Origin: Amyelois transitella
Taxonomy: Eukaryota > Arthropoda > Insecta > Lepidoptera > Pyralidae
Length of the DNA: 64,000 nt
Assembly: GCF_032362555.1 (NCBI RefSeq)
Contig: NC_083524.1
Span: 1,784,001 to 1,848,000 of the forward strand
Reading direction: 5' to 3'
Of the stretch, positions 11,955 to 22,865 are shown piece by piece. The number at the start of each line of letters is the position of its first letter. Position 1 is the stretch's first letter. The position numbers and the translations under genes were made by a program. The notes beneath the pieces were generated by a model. It did no database searches, had not been told where the DNA came from, and was given only the letters and a program-made list of their open reading frames with translations.

Positions 11955-12905
11955 CAGTGGTTCTTAACCTTTCATTGTGTCATGAGGGACCATTTTACCA
12001 AATGTTTGTCTTGCCAGGGACCACCCAGTTAGTCTTCCTAAATTAAGGATTTGTTTGATAAAGAAAACACGCACAATTTTATAATTAGCACTCATTTATT
12101 TATTATTGAGCAAAAATGTAAAAGTTACAGATTTTAATTTAATGTGATTTTTGTGACTGCATACTCTTTACTAACTTCTGAATTCTTGGTTCAGTGCTAC
12201 TCAAAGCTAAACGCATGTCAGCAGTGGCATCCAACCGATTTCGATGCCTGTTTTAAATCATCAGAAGCGTCGAAAACCCCTGTTCACATAGATATGTCGA
12301 TGAAAATAAAGTTAGGTAATGTATAGCAATGTCTCGAAGCTTTGGAAAAGAAATTGCTTTTTGGCTCCAAAATTCCTCAAGATTTATTCCTGATTCGAAT
12401 GTATCTTTTAAGTTCGTGTCGTGTTGCATTTCAATCACTTCTACTTGAATTTCATCAGAGACTTCGGAAACATTGAGGATGAAAGGATTTCGGATCAGTT
12501 TCTGAATACTTTTGTCCTCGCAGTCAGGAAAATAGCGATTGAATTCACTTTTTAAATTTGTCAAATGGAGCATCATGTTTTTCTGAATTTTTGCTTTAAT
12601 ATCTGCACCTTGTCCGTCAATAATTTTGTTGAGCTTATCAAATGCAGAATTTTTTTTCTTTCGACCTTATTAATCCATAGCTCGATTTTAGCAATAAACA
12701 CCCTGATTTTATCTTCATATGCAAATATGTTGCTCATGCCTTGCAACTTCAAATTTCCTGATCCTTGCAGTTGAAGGTCCAATTTATTTATTTGCGCAAA
12801 CAGGTCAACCAAATAAGCAAAACGTATTTTATATTCGGGCTCACAGAACTGATTTAGCAACTCTTTGTTTTCCTTGTTACACTCTCCTAAGGGGAGCATG
12901 CTTAT
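11955..12905 (-). pseudogene. hAT transposon 3' half (ZBED5/SCAND3-like transposase)
   Basis: The left end CAGTGGTTCTTAACCTTT at 11955 is a typical hAT terminal repeat. The - strand encodes the C-terminal third of a hAT transposase: a helical region with LDLQLQGSGN and FIAKIELW, then the dimerisation region YLCEQGFSTLL, then LDATADMRLALSSTEPRI before the stop near 12140. At least two frame changes interrupt it (near 12575 and 12255). The 5' half is missing: at about 12900 the sequence switches to a LINE fragment. This is a dead copy. Confidence 0.78.
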
Positions 12906-13590
12906 CAAAAACTGATAGTATTATATCATTTAAAATGCTTACTTTACTATCGATATTATCCGCTTTAAAAACTGGCGACCAATCGATGCTATCGGAATCC
13001 TTATGAAATGTTTTTAGATCAATTTTATAAAAACTGCGACAGAAAGAATATTCGGGTTTACGTTTTGGCGGGCGAACACAATACGAAAGATATAATAAAT
13101 CATGGTGCGAAAACGGGGCATCTAGCTGACCGTGGGTAGTAACAAGATCAGGGGAGGAGACGATCATGAGGTCGAGGAGTAAAGGAACACAATTTGGTAC
13201 ATGATGGGGCGAGGAAGTAGGTAATATATGCAAATTGAAAGAGTTTATTAGTTGTTGCAATTTTAATGTGCGTGAATCGTTCTTAATGAGGCATGTATTA
13301 AAGTCGCCCATTAATATTACATGATCGTAACTAGGACAGAAATTGTTAAGTAATCCGTCTAAGGAATCAAAGTAGTCAATACGTAAATTAGGGCTATAAT
13401 AAACTGCCAGAAGAATTTTAGTATGGTGGAAAGAAATTTCTAAAAAGAAATGTTCTGGAGACCCATCCACATAAGTAGACGGTGAAGTGCTAACTACCTT
13501 ATATGGGATTTTGTTACGGATTTAGATCGCAACACCCCCGCAGCCCTTGCCGACTCTGTCGTTTCTTATTAATATAAAACCAGGAATGAT
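12890..13590 (-). pseudogene. LINE apurinic-type endonuclease fragment (CR1/Jockey-like)
   Basis: The - strand encodes RVGKGCGGVAI ... (in-frame stop) ... IPYKVV, then VYYSPN, VILMGDFN, and later HHDLLYLSY and DKHAPLRRV. VxxMGDFN and the S-x-H-x-x-L patterns are those of the AP-like endonuclease at the N-terminus of CR1/Jockey-type ORF2. The reverse transcriptase that should follow is missing because the hAT fragment abuts it. One stop is visible before the long frame. Confidence 0.75.
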
Positions 13591-13628
13591 GAAATGGGAT
13601 AATATTTTCTATATGGCCATAATATTTT

Positions 13629-15389
13629 CTAATAATCGTAGGGCATTTGCAGGAAATCTTTGAGTGAAGCACTTAAGCGTAGAGCTAAATTGACTGGAAG
13701 ATCAAGAAATTGCCCTCCTTCATCCAAAACCAAGTCATCAACTGTTTGTTTTACTTTTACAGGTGGTGGAAGAAATCTATTGTCTAGTAATCTGAATAGG
13801 CCACTTCTTGGACGACAGCACTCTGTATTTCTACATTTTACAATTTGAAGCAAGTATTGGCTTTCACGCAAATGTTCTGAATATCATTTAATGTCTGGAG
13901 AATCAGGGACATCTTGTTCACCTGCCCCAACATATTTTGCAGTAACATTATAGCCATCAATTTCCATTGAACTCCATACTTCAGCTAATACATTTCCTGC
14001 AAATTCGAAATTAGATCTTTCTAAATGTTCATCAATTGTAACGCCACGTTCATCCAAATGAGACCCAAAATGGTCATGAGGCAATATTGAACCAGCCAGT
14101 TCCCGACTAAGAGGAGCCATTCTGTGCTCTACTCTGTTATACGCACTTCTTCCAGGAGCATTGATAGCTAAAAACAATGCATCGAGATCATGTCGCTTAA
14201 AGTGTTTTATAGCAAACCCTATGACTTTTTGATAACGCGGATTTTCATCTGGCCCTCCATCAACCGTCATGATTACCACTGGTTTTACAAGTCCATGGTC
14301 AGTTTCAGCTAATGGTCGAAACTCTTCAAGTTCGAGAAGCGTCTCGAAATTCTGAGCATGAGTATTAGCAGTAGATGAACTATGCTTTCCATTTCGAATA
14401 GCGATGTATGTTGGTCCAGAATATCCAACGGCTTGCGGTTGTCCTAGCATACTGGAAGTGATTTTGATACCAGCATAAACAGATGGTATTTGATGCTATT
14501 TGATTCTATATTCCATGTGCATTAGAAGAGGTGCTTGCTTATTTGCCGCAATTACGCCAATAGGGACTTCAGCTTTATCATCTTGAGATATGAAAAATAC
14601 TTGATCTTGTCCAAGTATGGATGCTATGTTCTCTAAATAATGGATTGATGTTTCAGCGAACTTGCTATCTAAGTGGCTCTTGTGGTGATCAGTTTGAGCC
14701 CGAATGAGCTTAACAGGGACTGTCGATACATATCTTCGTCCCTCTGCAGAATTAGATTTTCTGGGAATCAAACGAAGATATGTCCCACTGCGACTAATAT
14801 CAAATCCTATTTTACGTAATTCTTGTGTAAGTTCATCAAGAGTTTTTACGCTGCGAATAGATTCCGTTCGTCTTCTATCATCTGCTGCACTCCAAAATAA
14901 AGCTATATCCGCAATTGTTTTCAATAGTGATGGTTGATTGCTTTCAAGATTAGGACGTCCCACTGAATCCCTCAGAGATAGTTTTTTTTTTATTTCTGGA
15001 TTTTCATGACAAATATCTTCTAACTTTCTTTTCATACTATCCCTGTGTTTCTTCTGGGCAACTGCGTTTTGAATTTTCCTGTTTAAATACTGTTTTGCTG
15101 TTTTTATTTTCTCGCGCAACTTAATGATCTGTTTATCAACTTCAGCCCGGCTTGGCATAGTATCTCTGGCAGAATATAAAGCATTCAGACTTTTTTTCAA
15201 GTAGAGCAATCTCATTTTTCTTAGCTTCCTGAGAAGGTTTTGCTCTCTGTTTATTTGCATTTTCATTATTTTCGCATTGCTGTTGTGATTCATTACCGGG
15301 TTTTATTTCATCTTCGTCCTGTTTTTTAATATTTGAATCTGGCTGTATAATTTGTGTTTTTTCTGCAGGTTTACAGGTAGTCGTTGCCT
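13629..15389 (-). pseudogene. DDE transposase-like gene, IS3EU-like (tentative)
   Basis: A single - strand frame from about 15293 to 13629 is broken by two in-frame stops and a small internal loss near 14495. A further frame change probably lies in the lysine-rich N-terminal part (about 15190). Motifs: a coiled, basic N-terminal half; VFFISQDDKAEVPIG (probable first acidic site); KQAPLLMHMEYR; VVIMTVDGGPDENPRYQK (second site); MAPLSRELAGSILPHDHFG; a C-terminal NRFLPPP. I recall this set from a transposon family spread through arthropods and cnidarians; the IS3EU label is a guess. A TTTTTATTTTTAG acceptor just above 15389 suggests an upstream exon. A 19-bp direct repeat brackets the fragment (13615-13633 and 15596-15614). 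Confidence 0.55.
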
Positions 15390-15477
15390 AAAAATAAAAA
15401 CTTTCTATGGGTTCTGCTAAAGATTCTCTTATTTAACTACATAAATACAAAGTATGGAATAAAAAATTGCATTTAAA

Positions 15478-15545
15478 GCCGGGAATCGAACCCTTCACAT
15501 ACTGAAAACTAACACCCTGTATTTTGTAACCAATTGACGGAGTCA
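15478..15545 (-). repeat. tRNA-like relic (SINE head or tRNA pseudogene)
   Basis: The - strand reads TCAATTGGTTACAAA ... GGGTTCGATTCCCGG, like boxes A and B of an RNA polymerase III promoter at normal spacing. The acceptor stem halves do not pair, so it is not a functional tRNA. Confidence 0.35.
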
Positions 15546-15689
15546 ACTTAAGAAATAAATCTATATAATGAATATTACCTCTATACTTTGAGATAGGCCA
15601 TAATATTTTCTAATCATAAAACGTCTATGTACGTGAACGTTGTGTATTATGTATGTGAACGTCATGAGACTTAACATATCAAGTATATT

Positions 15690-16610
15690 GTTCAATAAAC
15701 TCTTCTATAACAACGCAAAAGAGCTTAAACACGCGTCGTGTTTAAGCTCTTTTGCATATTTCAGTTTATTGAACTTTTCTTCAAAATTTGCATGCTTGAC
15801 ACACAACACAAGCATGTTTCTCTATCCCTTGATTTTGGCGCTACGACCCAAAATGGTTTTGCTCTCAGCAGCGTTGCGTATGATAACACAATTCCAGTTT
15901 CTTTTACAAATCTTGACACCAGGTGTTTTACTGAGTGTAAAAGCGCGCATCTTTGTTTCTTGATACCATTATGTTTCACAGAGTCACTCTTCGATGGGCA
16001 CATTCGACTTACATCATCTTGTTCGAAGAAATGACTTGTTGAACTTCTTGCTTAAAAACAATTTTGCGAAATTTAGTATCAGACTTTAAGTTGATGTATA
16101 ATTTTTTTCTTCGGTCTACTTGGTAAAATCTTTTTGGCCATATGTAGCATTTTGTATTTTCGCAAAGTGCTTCCACTGATTCATTTATGAAAGGCCCTCT
16201 CTCTTTTGAATTCTTTGGTATTTTTTACCTATTTGTCTTCTCTCTGGAGGTACTGCGGCAAAGTCGTCATCTGATTATGGTGGCGATTTACTCACTAGAT
16301 TCGCTAAACTTTTTTTATTTTCTCTGTATTTTTTGACGTATTTTTTCCAATCTTTTCTCTGCTTTCGCTTCTCTCGTTCGGTCATATCAATAATTTTCTT
16401 CACTTTTTTTTCTGCCTTTTTTATATATTCTCGTCCTTAGCGCGTTTAATTTCTTTCTACTCTTCAGTCATCTTATCCAAAAACTTTCTTTTTCTAGCAT
16501 TCGCCTTTTCTCTTTGGCGCTAATAAGCTGCACTAACCTTTACACCTTTTTAAGCTCTTGTTTAGATTTTTTTTATTTTTTTTTATCAGGAGTTTCCATT
16601 ATGCTGTAAT
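15690..16610 (-). pseudogene. Broken transposase-like gene, family not assigned
   Basis: The - strand carries a lysine/arginine-rich N-terminal part (about 16600-16200, with RERRKQRKDWKKYVKKYR) and then a region with MCPSKSDSVKHNGIKKQ, LSYATLLRAKPFWVVAP and DRETCLCCV. I recognise this pair (a DxxSRMCPSKKD-like motif and a LRPFWVV...DRDTCLC motif) from repeated transposon-associated genes in insects, but cannot name the superfamily. Several stops and frame changes interrupt it. Its 3' side ends in a fold-back hairpin at 15717-15753. Confidence 0.45.
15717..15753. repeat. 17-bp perfect hairpin with outer 12-bp arms
   Basis: AAAAGAGCTTAAACACG (15717-15733), loop CGT, then the exact complement (15737-15753). 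Outer arms GTTCAATAAACT (15690-15701) and its complement (15763-15774) continue the symmetry. This is an inverted duplication of the adjacent gene remnant. Confidence 0.7.
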
Positions 16611-17691
16611 TATAAACAAACAAAATTTTAAAATAAATTTTATCAAAAAATTGTAAGCGATTCGCCCTTTGAAATAATAATCATAATTCCGAGAACGCAA
16701 TAGTCATTTCGGGATCGTGTCATCATGTCCGGGAACGTTACCGAAATGACCGTTCACGAAATGACTATTTAAAATAAGCGCGCGCTTTATTAGACGGCGA
16801 TCTGGGTTTTGTCAATAAGAAAATATTTGACGTTACTTCGTTATTTCGTGTCATCAAAAAGAATTTCATCAATAATTACATGTAATAATTACGTTCACGA
16901 ATTGACGGACTATTGATGTACGCTCTACGAATAATGAATTGAATCTCGCTCTTCTTTAATGTAATTTATGAATTTTCTATTAGGCATAATATATTCAAGA
17001 ACACTTTTTGGTAATCTATTATAAAATCTTATATGATTATTCAGTAATGTTGCCGCATTAGCTAGCCGATACCTGATGATTTTCTATTGTATTTTCCACC
17101 TTTTGGGCATTTATGATCCATGTGTTGTATAAATTGTGAGCAGGTAGGAAGCTATGTTTTCTGCCTACCCCTCCGGAAAATAGACATGATTTTATCTATA
17201 TCGATGTATGATAAAAAATTATTCTCTGCTTCCCCTTTCGGGATTTCATCAATAATGATTAGACCTTTTTTTTCTAACAGCACGCTCAGTTCGCGACAGA
17301 TGGGTGAACATACGTAGCACTTTCCACCACAACCTGAGACGTGTGGAGAAATCCAAGATAACAGCCCGCAGCCAAGCTGATGTTTATGTACCGTCTTGGC
17401 CATTATGGAAACCACTGCAGTTTCTCCGCGATGGCTCTGGGAGGGAGGAAGTCGGGAATTACGAGGTTAGTGCGGGCTTTCAGTCTCTTAAGAGACTGAT
17501 GGCTCTGTCTACCCTGTAAGTTGCGAGGTAGATAGAGCCAGTAGTCCATGGTGTGATATTTGTATGTACATACATGTTAGGATTAATACCCACATGACTG
17601 AAAAATTAAAACTTAAATATTTTTTATGTGAATTTGGTTATAAATAATATATATATATATAACGTTGTATATATGTACATATACATATATA
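16611..17691. other. Repeat fragments, no gene
   Basis: An imperfect inverted repeat based on TAGTCATTTCG spans about 16707-16776. Fragments of the dispersed repeats follow: TTCTGCCTACCCCTCCGGAAAATAG near 17158 and CTCTTAAGAGACTGATGGCTCTGTC near 17485. An (AT)n run lies at about 17643-17662. Frames at 17152-17415 show no domain. Confidence 0.45.
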
Positions 17692-18399
17692 CAAGGTGTA
17701 ACGGAAAGGGGGTTATCATAAAAAGTGGGCGGATACTATACCTTAAATAGATTCTTCCTACTGCTACTGCTGGTCCTTATCACCATGTTCATAAATGCAT
17801 GTCAATAAAATTTCGCAATAAAATGTATTTATTTAAATGTAAACAAACGTGGCAAATCACTATTGGGTCAACATCCCCAATTCAAAACAACACACACACT
17901 AAGACACTATCGATGTACACTAAAACACTAACTCCTCACTCGTCATTTTCTCCTGGTACCGTCGGCGACCTTCGTAGGTAGCCGCTTTGTCGGCGCCGTC
18001 AAAGAGATCGCGGCAAGGCGGCGAACGTTTGACGAAGATTCTAAAACAAACAAATAAGACTCGTTTACTTAATCAATAAGAATCATTTTGCTTTGACAGA
18101 GGTACGTCGTTTAAGACATTCAATCGATTTGAAAATATTCGCATGAAATGCAAAAGAAATAATAATTACCTACATACATAAAACCACGACTTTTTCCCGG
18201 AGGGATAGACAGAGACTACATCTTTCCACGATCTCTGCATACTTCCTTCGCTTCATCCACATTCATAACTCTTCATGCAAGCTAATAAATAATTACCTAC
18301 ATTACAAAATAAATTGGTAACTAAGTCAAAGAAAGATTGAAAACCTACATACCTTTCAAAGAAAGGGTTCAAAACGTCGACCTCCTTTTTGGATGCACA

Positions 18400-18732
18400 A
18401 GTCAGCTCTCCGGTAAATGGAAACCCAGACATTGCGAAGCATTCCTGGCGTTACAGTGTCGCATGCGGTTTGATGCGGGCAACCATTTCTTCGCTCGAAG
18501 GGGAATCCGACGCATACACTTTATTTTTAATGTATCCCCACAAAAAAAAGTCAAGTGGTGTGAGTTCTGGAGACCGCGGAGGCAATGCGATACGTCCTCC
18601 TCGTCCAATCCATTGCGGGAACCGGGCATTGAGGTGGCTGCGCACATCACGAGCGAAGTGAGCTGGAGCGCCACCATGTTGGAATATTAGGTTGTTTTCC
18701 ATCACGAGATCCACGTAACTTCTCACTGGCAT
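18400..18732 (-). pseudogene. Decayed mariner-type transposase C-terminal part, copy 1
   Basis: The - strand encodes about 93 residues: SYVDLVMENNLIFQHGGAPAH ... LPPRSPELTPLDFFLWGYIKN. This is the second and third catalytic-residue region of a mariner-like (DD41D-like) transposase. The second Asp is Gly here (QHGGAPAH instead of QQDGAPAH), the spacing to the last D is 40 residues, and the N-terminal half is absent. The enzyme cannot be active. The same Gly change occurs in the second tandem copy (21932-22261). Confidence 0.72.
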
Positions 18733-19011
18733 TACTGTTCCTCATTTAAGTAATTTTCTAGGAAATTTAGACTGTTAGGCAAAAAATATGGTTCAACGAA
18801 AACATCTCCGACTATTCCAGCATCCAGCCAACACATTTATCCGCCACTGGTACTGGAAAGATGACTCCGTAAAAACATGTGGATTGGTAGGTAGGTATGC
18901 GATCAATAATGTTCATTGTAGTCGTAATAATATTCTGAATTACTCAAACAAATCACGAAAGAGAACACGTGTACGAAAAAGTCAAAACACAAACACAAAC
19001 AATGTTGTCAC

Positions 19012-19335
19012 CAGTGCTGCCAGACCAAAAATCCCATTGAGCGCTGTAAGATGTAAAAAAGCGCTCGATTTCTCGGAAATTGTGCTTTAAAAAAGCGCTA
19101 GATATCGCGCTAAAAGAACAATTTTTCTTGAATGAAATAAAGCAAACAAACAAAAAAACACTCTATTGGGCTTTAAAATAACTGATGCTGATAGAGCCAT
19201 AGAGTTTTTTAATATGTCATGATGTAAATTAAAAAACACCAGATTATCCGCTAGGTGCCATAATTCTGTAAAGCGCACCAAACACATAAAAAAAGCGCTA
19301 GATCTAGCGCCCAAAGCGTTAAAATGGCAGCACTG
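19012..19335. mobile_element. hAT-type MITE, 324 bp, in tandem copy 1
   Basis: Terminal repeats CAGTGCTGCCA and TGGCAGCACTG are flanked by a perfect 8-bp duplication GTTGTCAC (19004-19011 and 19336-19343), the hAT signature. The interior is rich in AGCGCTAGAT-like palindromes and codes for nothing. Confidence 0.85.
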
Positions 19336-21931
19336 GTTGTCACGCAAACCGATAGCGAACGACTGATTGACTTCTCAAATAATTGTACATTTCCGCTTCC
19401 CGATTCTGGCATCCTAGTACAGGGGAGACACGGGCAAAGTCGACCACGGTCACGTTAACCGGCTATTTTTGTAAACAAAGGTGAAATAAAATTATTTTAG
19501 TACAAATATGTTTTGTCCCTTTGATTCAATATCTTATTAATTTTACCATAATAAACGGGTTAAAAACAGTATTATTTGATTCTAAAATTTTACCATACTT
19601 ACTACCACTCTTACCAATAGGAAAAAGTGGCATGTACAAAACGTGTTTCCTAGGTTGACTAAATGTTGACAACTTTTTTATGAATGCGGCGATAAAATTA
19701 AACAAAGTAAAAGTTTACTAATCACAAACGTAAATAATCAGGTGGGATCATCATTTTACCCTCACTTACCCTAAAGCGGAAGAAAGGATACGTGTACATC
19801 ACCTGTCTCGCGGCGTAGCGCCATTGGGCGGCGCTTAGTGTACTAGAACAGTGAACCCATTGACTGCGCACACACACACTCTCAAATTTGAATATTGACC
19901 TTGAATTAGTCGAATTTAAGAACGAGAGACAAGTACTCTATCTAGTCTTGCCTTCTCGTTTTGGTAAATTAGGGGCCCGTTTTGATTTATTTTTAAGTAG
20001 ATGAATTAAACCTCTTGCGTATCCATGAAATCCTGGTAGCTAAATGATAAATTCCTTTATTTTATTCGGAGATGTTTTTACCCATGATGCAAAAAAGAGC
20101 AGTGTTGTTGATGCAGATGACGCAGAGAGACTGCCGTCTGACGTTCGCAAGGATCAGAGACTTAAAAGAAAACATGTTTCCCTTCACAAACATTTCTTTC
20201 TTCCCGGACTTTTAACAACCTATGTAAACGTCATTTAAGTACTAGATCATTAGTAATAGTTTTATAAATTTATGACGATATTCGTTAATCGGCTTCTTAA
20301 AATATGAAAAAGAATTTCGTTCGTAATAGAAAATTTCTTAAAATATCCGGAACCCATTTTAATACATTATTAATCGACCTTGCTCTTTGCTCCTTGCAAA
20401 GAAAAGTCACGCCGATTTCAGGGTTCATTTGGAAAATTTTAGTTAAAACCAACAACAATAGTTTGCTCGGATTTTGTGATTCAATAATAGTTTGATTATT
20501 TCTCTTTTTAATTATTATTTCTTTAAAAATTATTTCTTTCATATTTAAGTTTTTCATAATGTTACAAACACGTTCTTTGGTAACTACTACATTGATATTA
20601 TTCAGTAGGTATACTTAGTTCGTTGTTTTACTTTTACTTTATTACTGTAAAAACGCCAGTCCGGTATTTTAGTTGCTACAATTAATCTGCTAAAATAATT
20701 GATGAGAAACTGTTAGTCAGTTTTCTTTTTTGCCATGAGATTGAAGAGTCATATTAAACACTGATATTCAAACAGCCTTCAATGTAAAGTTGTAATTTTA
20801 ATGAGATAAAGTAAAAAATCAAGTTTCGCAGGTGGAACTCGTCAGCTAAATAGTAAAAAGTAAAGAAAAAAGCAGGAACACTTAGTTAAGAAAAACAAAA
20901 AAAAAAAAGATATCCGGAACCCTGGCTCTAAAATACTATTTTAAAGTACCAGGAGTACAGACGGGTGGCGTCGACATTAGGCCAGCGGGCCAATGCGTGT
21001 GATCGTTAAGATGCTATTGACCTCACAGCTGTTTACTGATGTAGTGTTGTGCAAGTTTTAATAAAATAACATAAAATAAAATAAAATCGGCTGTAAAAAA
21101 TAAAAATTTCAAAATAAAAAATTTACTTTTAGGGTTTTGCGTGGCACCAGGCTGTTTGTTACCGGTAACTCGTTTGGTGTACTCAATATGATAACCCCCT
21201 TTCCGTTACACATTGTATATACAAGGTGTAACGGAAAGGGGGTTATCATAAAAAGTGGGTGGATACTATACCTTAAATAGATTCTTCCTACTGCTACTGC
21301 TGGTCCTTATCACCATGTTCATAAATGCATGTCAATAAAATTTCGCAATAAAATGTATTTATTTAAATGTAAACAAACGTGGCAAATCACTATCGGGTCA
21401 ACATCCCCAATTCAAAACAACACACACACTAAGACACTATCGATGTACACTAAAACACTAACTCCTCACTCGTCATTTTCTCCTGGTACCGTCGGCGACC
21501 TAAGTCGTAGGTAGCCGCTTTGTCGGCGCCGTCAAAGAGATCGCGGCAAGGCGGCGAACGTTTGACGAAGATTCTAAAACAAACAAATAAGACTCGTTTA
21601 CTTAATCAATAAGAATCATTTTGTTTTGACAGAGGTACGTCGTTTAAGACATTCAATCGATTTGAAAATATTCGCATGAAATGCAAAAGAAATAATAATT
21701 ACCTACATACATAAAACCACGACTTTTTCCCGGAGGGATAGACAGAGACTACATCTTTCCACGATCTCTGCATACTTCCTTCGCTTCATCCACATTCATA
21801 ACTCTTCATGCAAGCTAATAAATAATTACCTACATTACAAAATAAATTGGTAACTAAGTCAAAGAAAGATTGAAAACCTACATACCTTTCAAAGAAAGGG
21901 TTCAAAACGTCGACCTCCTTGGATGCACAAG

Positions 21932-22261
21932 TCAGCTCTCCGGTAAATGGAAACCCAGACATTGCGAAGCATTCCTGGCGTTACAGTATCGCATGCGGTT
22001 TGATGCGGGCAACCATTTCTTCGCTCGAAGGGGAATCCGACGCATACACTTTATTTTTAATGTATCCCCAGAAAAAAAGTCAAGTGGCGTGAGTTCTGGA
22101 GACCGCGGAGGCAATGCGATACGTCCTCCTCGTCCAATCCATTCCGGGAACCGGGCATTGAGGTGGCTGCGCTCATCACGAGCGAAGTGAGCTGGAGCGC
22201 CACCATGTTGGAATATTAGGTTGTTTTCCATCACGATATCCACGTAACTTCTCACTGGCAT
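21932..22261 (-). pseudogene. Decayed mariner-type transposase, copy 2
   Basis: Second copy of the fragment at 18400-18732, with the same QHGG change. A small indel shifts the frame after PLDFF (the + strand has CCCCAGAAAAAAAGTC where copy 1 has one or two more bases). Confidence 0.72.
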
Positions 22262-22540
22262 TACTGTTCCTCATTTAAGTAATTTTCTAGGAAATTTAGG
22301 CTGTTAGGCAAAAAATATGGTTCAACGACAACATCTCCGACTATTCCAGCATCCAGCCAACACATTTATCCGCCACTGGTACTGGAAAGATGACTCCGTA
22401 AAAACATGTGGATTGGTAGCTAGGTATGCGACCAATAATGTTCATTGTAGTCGTAATAATATTCTGAATTACTCAAAGAAATCACGAAAGAGAACACGTG
22501 TACGAAAAAGTCAAAACACAAACACAAACAATGTTGTCAT

Positions 22541-22865
22541 CAGTGCTGCCAGACCAAAAATCCGATTGAGCGCTGTAAGATGTAAAAAAGCGCTCGATTT
22601 CTTGGAAATTGTGCTTTAAAAAAGCGCTAGATATCGCGCTAAAAGAACAATTTTTCTTGAATGAAATAAAGCAAACAAACAAAAAAATACTCTATTAGGC
22701 TTTAAAATAACTGATGCTGATAGAGCCATAGAGTTTTTTAATATGTCATGATGTAAATTAAAAAAAACACCAGATTATCCGCTAGGTGCCATAATTCTGT
22801 AAAGCGCACCAAACACATAAAAAAGAGCTAGATCTAGCGCCCAAAGCGTTAAAATGGCAGCACTG
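22541..22865. mobile_element. hAT-type MITE in tandem copy 2
   Basis: Same MITE at the same site as 19012-19335. The 8-bp duplications read GTTGTCAT on the left and GTTGTCAC on the right, one change from copy 1. Confidence 0.85.

Larger units (their letters stand above)
17692..21215. mobile_element. 3.5 kb TIR element, tandem copy 1 (mariner-related)
   Basis: Ends are CAAGGTGTAACGGAAAGGGG and CCCCTTTCCGTTACACATTG, an inverted repeat of at least 29 bp (through GGTTATCATA) with one mismatch. It is flanked by TATATA on both sides, compatible with a TA target as in Tc1/mariner elements. Inside are a decayed transposase (18400-18732, - strand), a LINE tail (about 18170-18285) and a 324-bp hAT-type MITE (19012-19335). 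It looks non-autonomous. A near-identical second copy starts six bases after its end. Confidence 0.75.

Noticed and set aside
12719-13006. Plus-strand frame of 95 residues
   Set aside because: Antisense shadow of the hAT and LINE fragments.
17640-17700. Origin or regulatory AT run
   Set aside because: Simple (AT)n microsatellite next to the insertion site of the TIR element.
20044-20557. Short frames conserved in both tandem copies (for example MINSFILFGDVFTHDAKK)
   Set aside because: Conservation is explained by duplication; no domain and no splice context.
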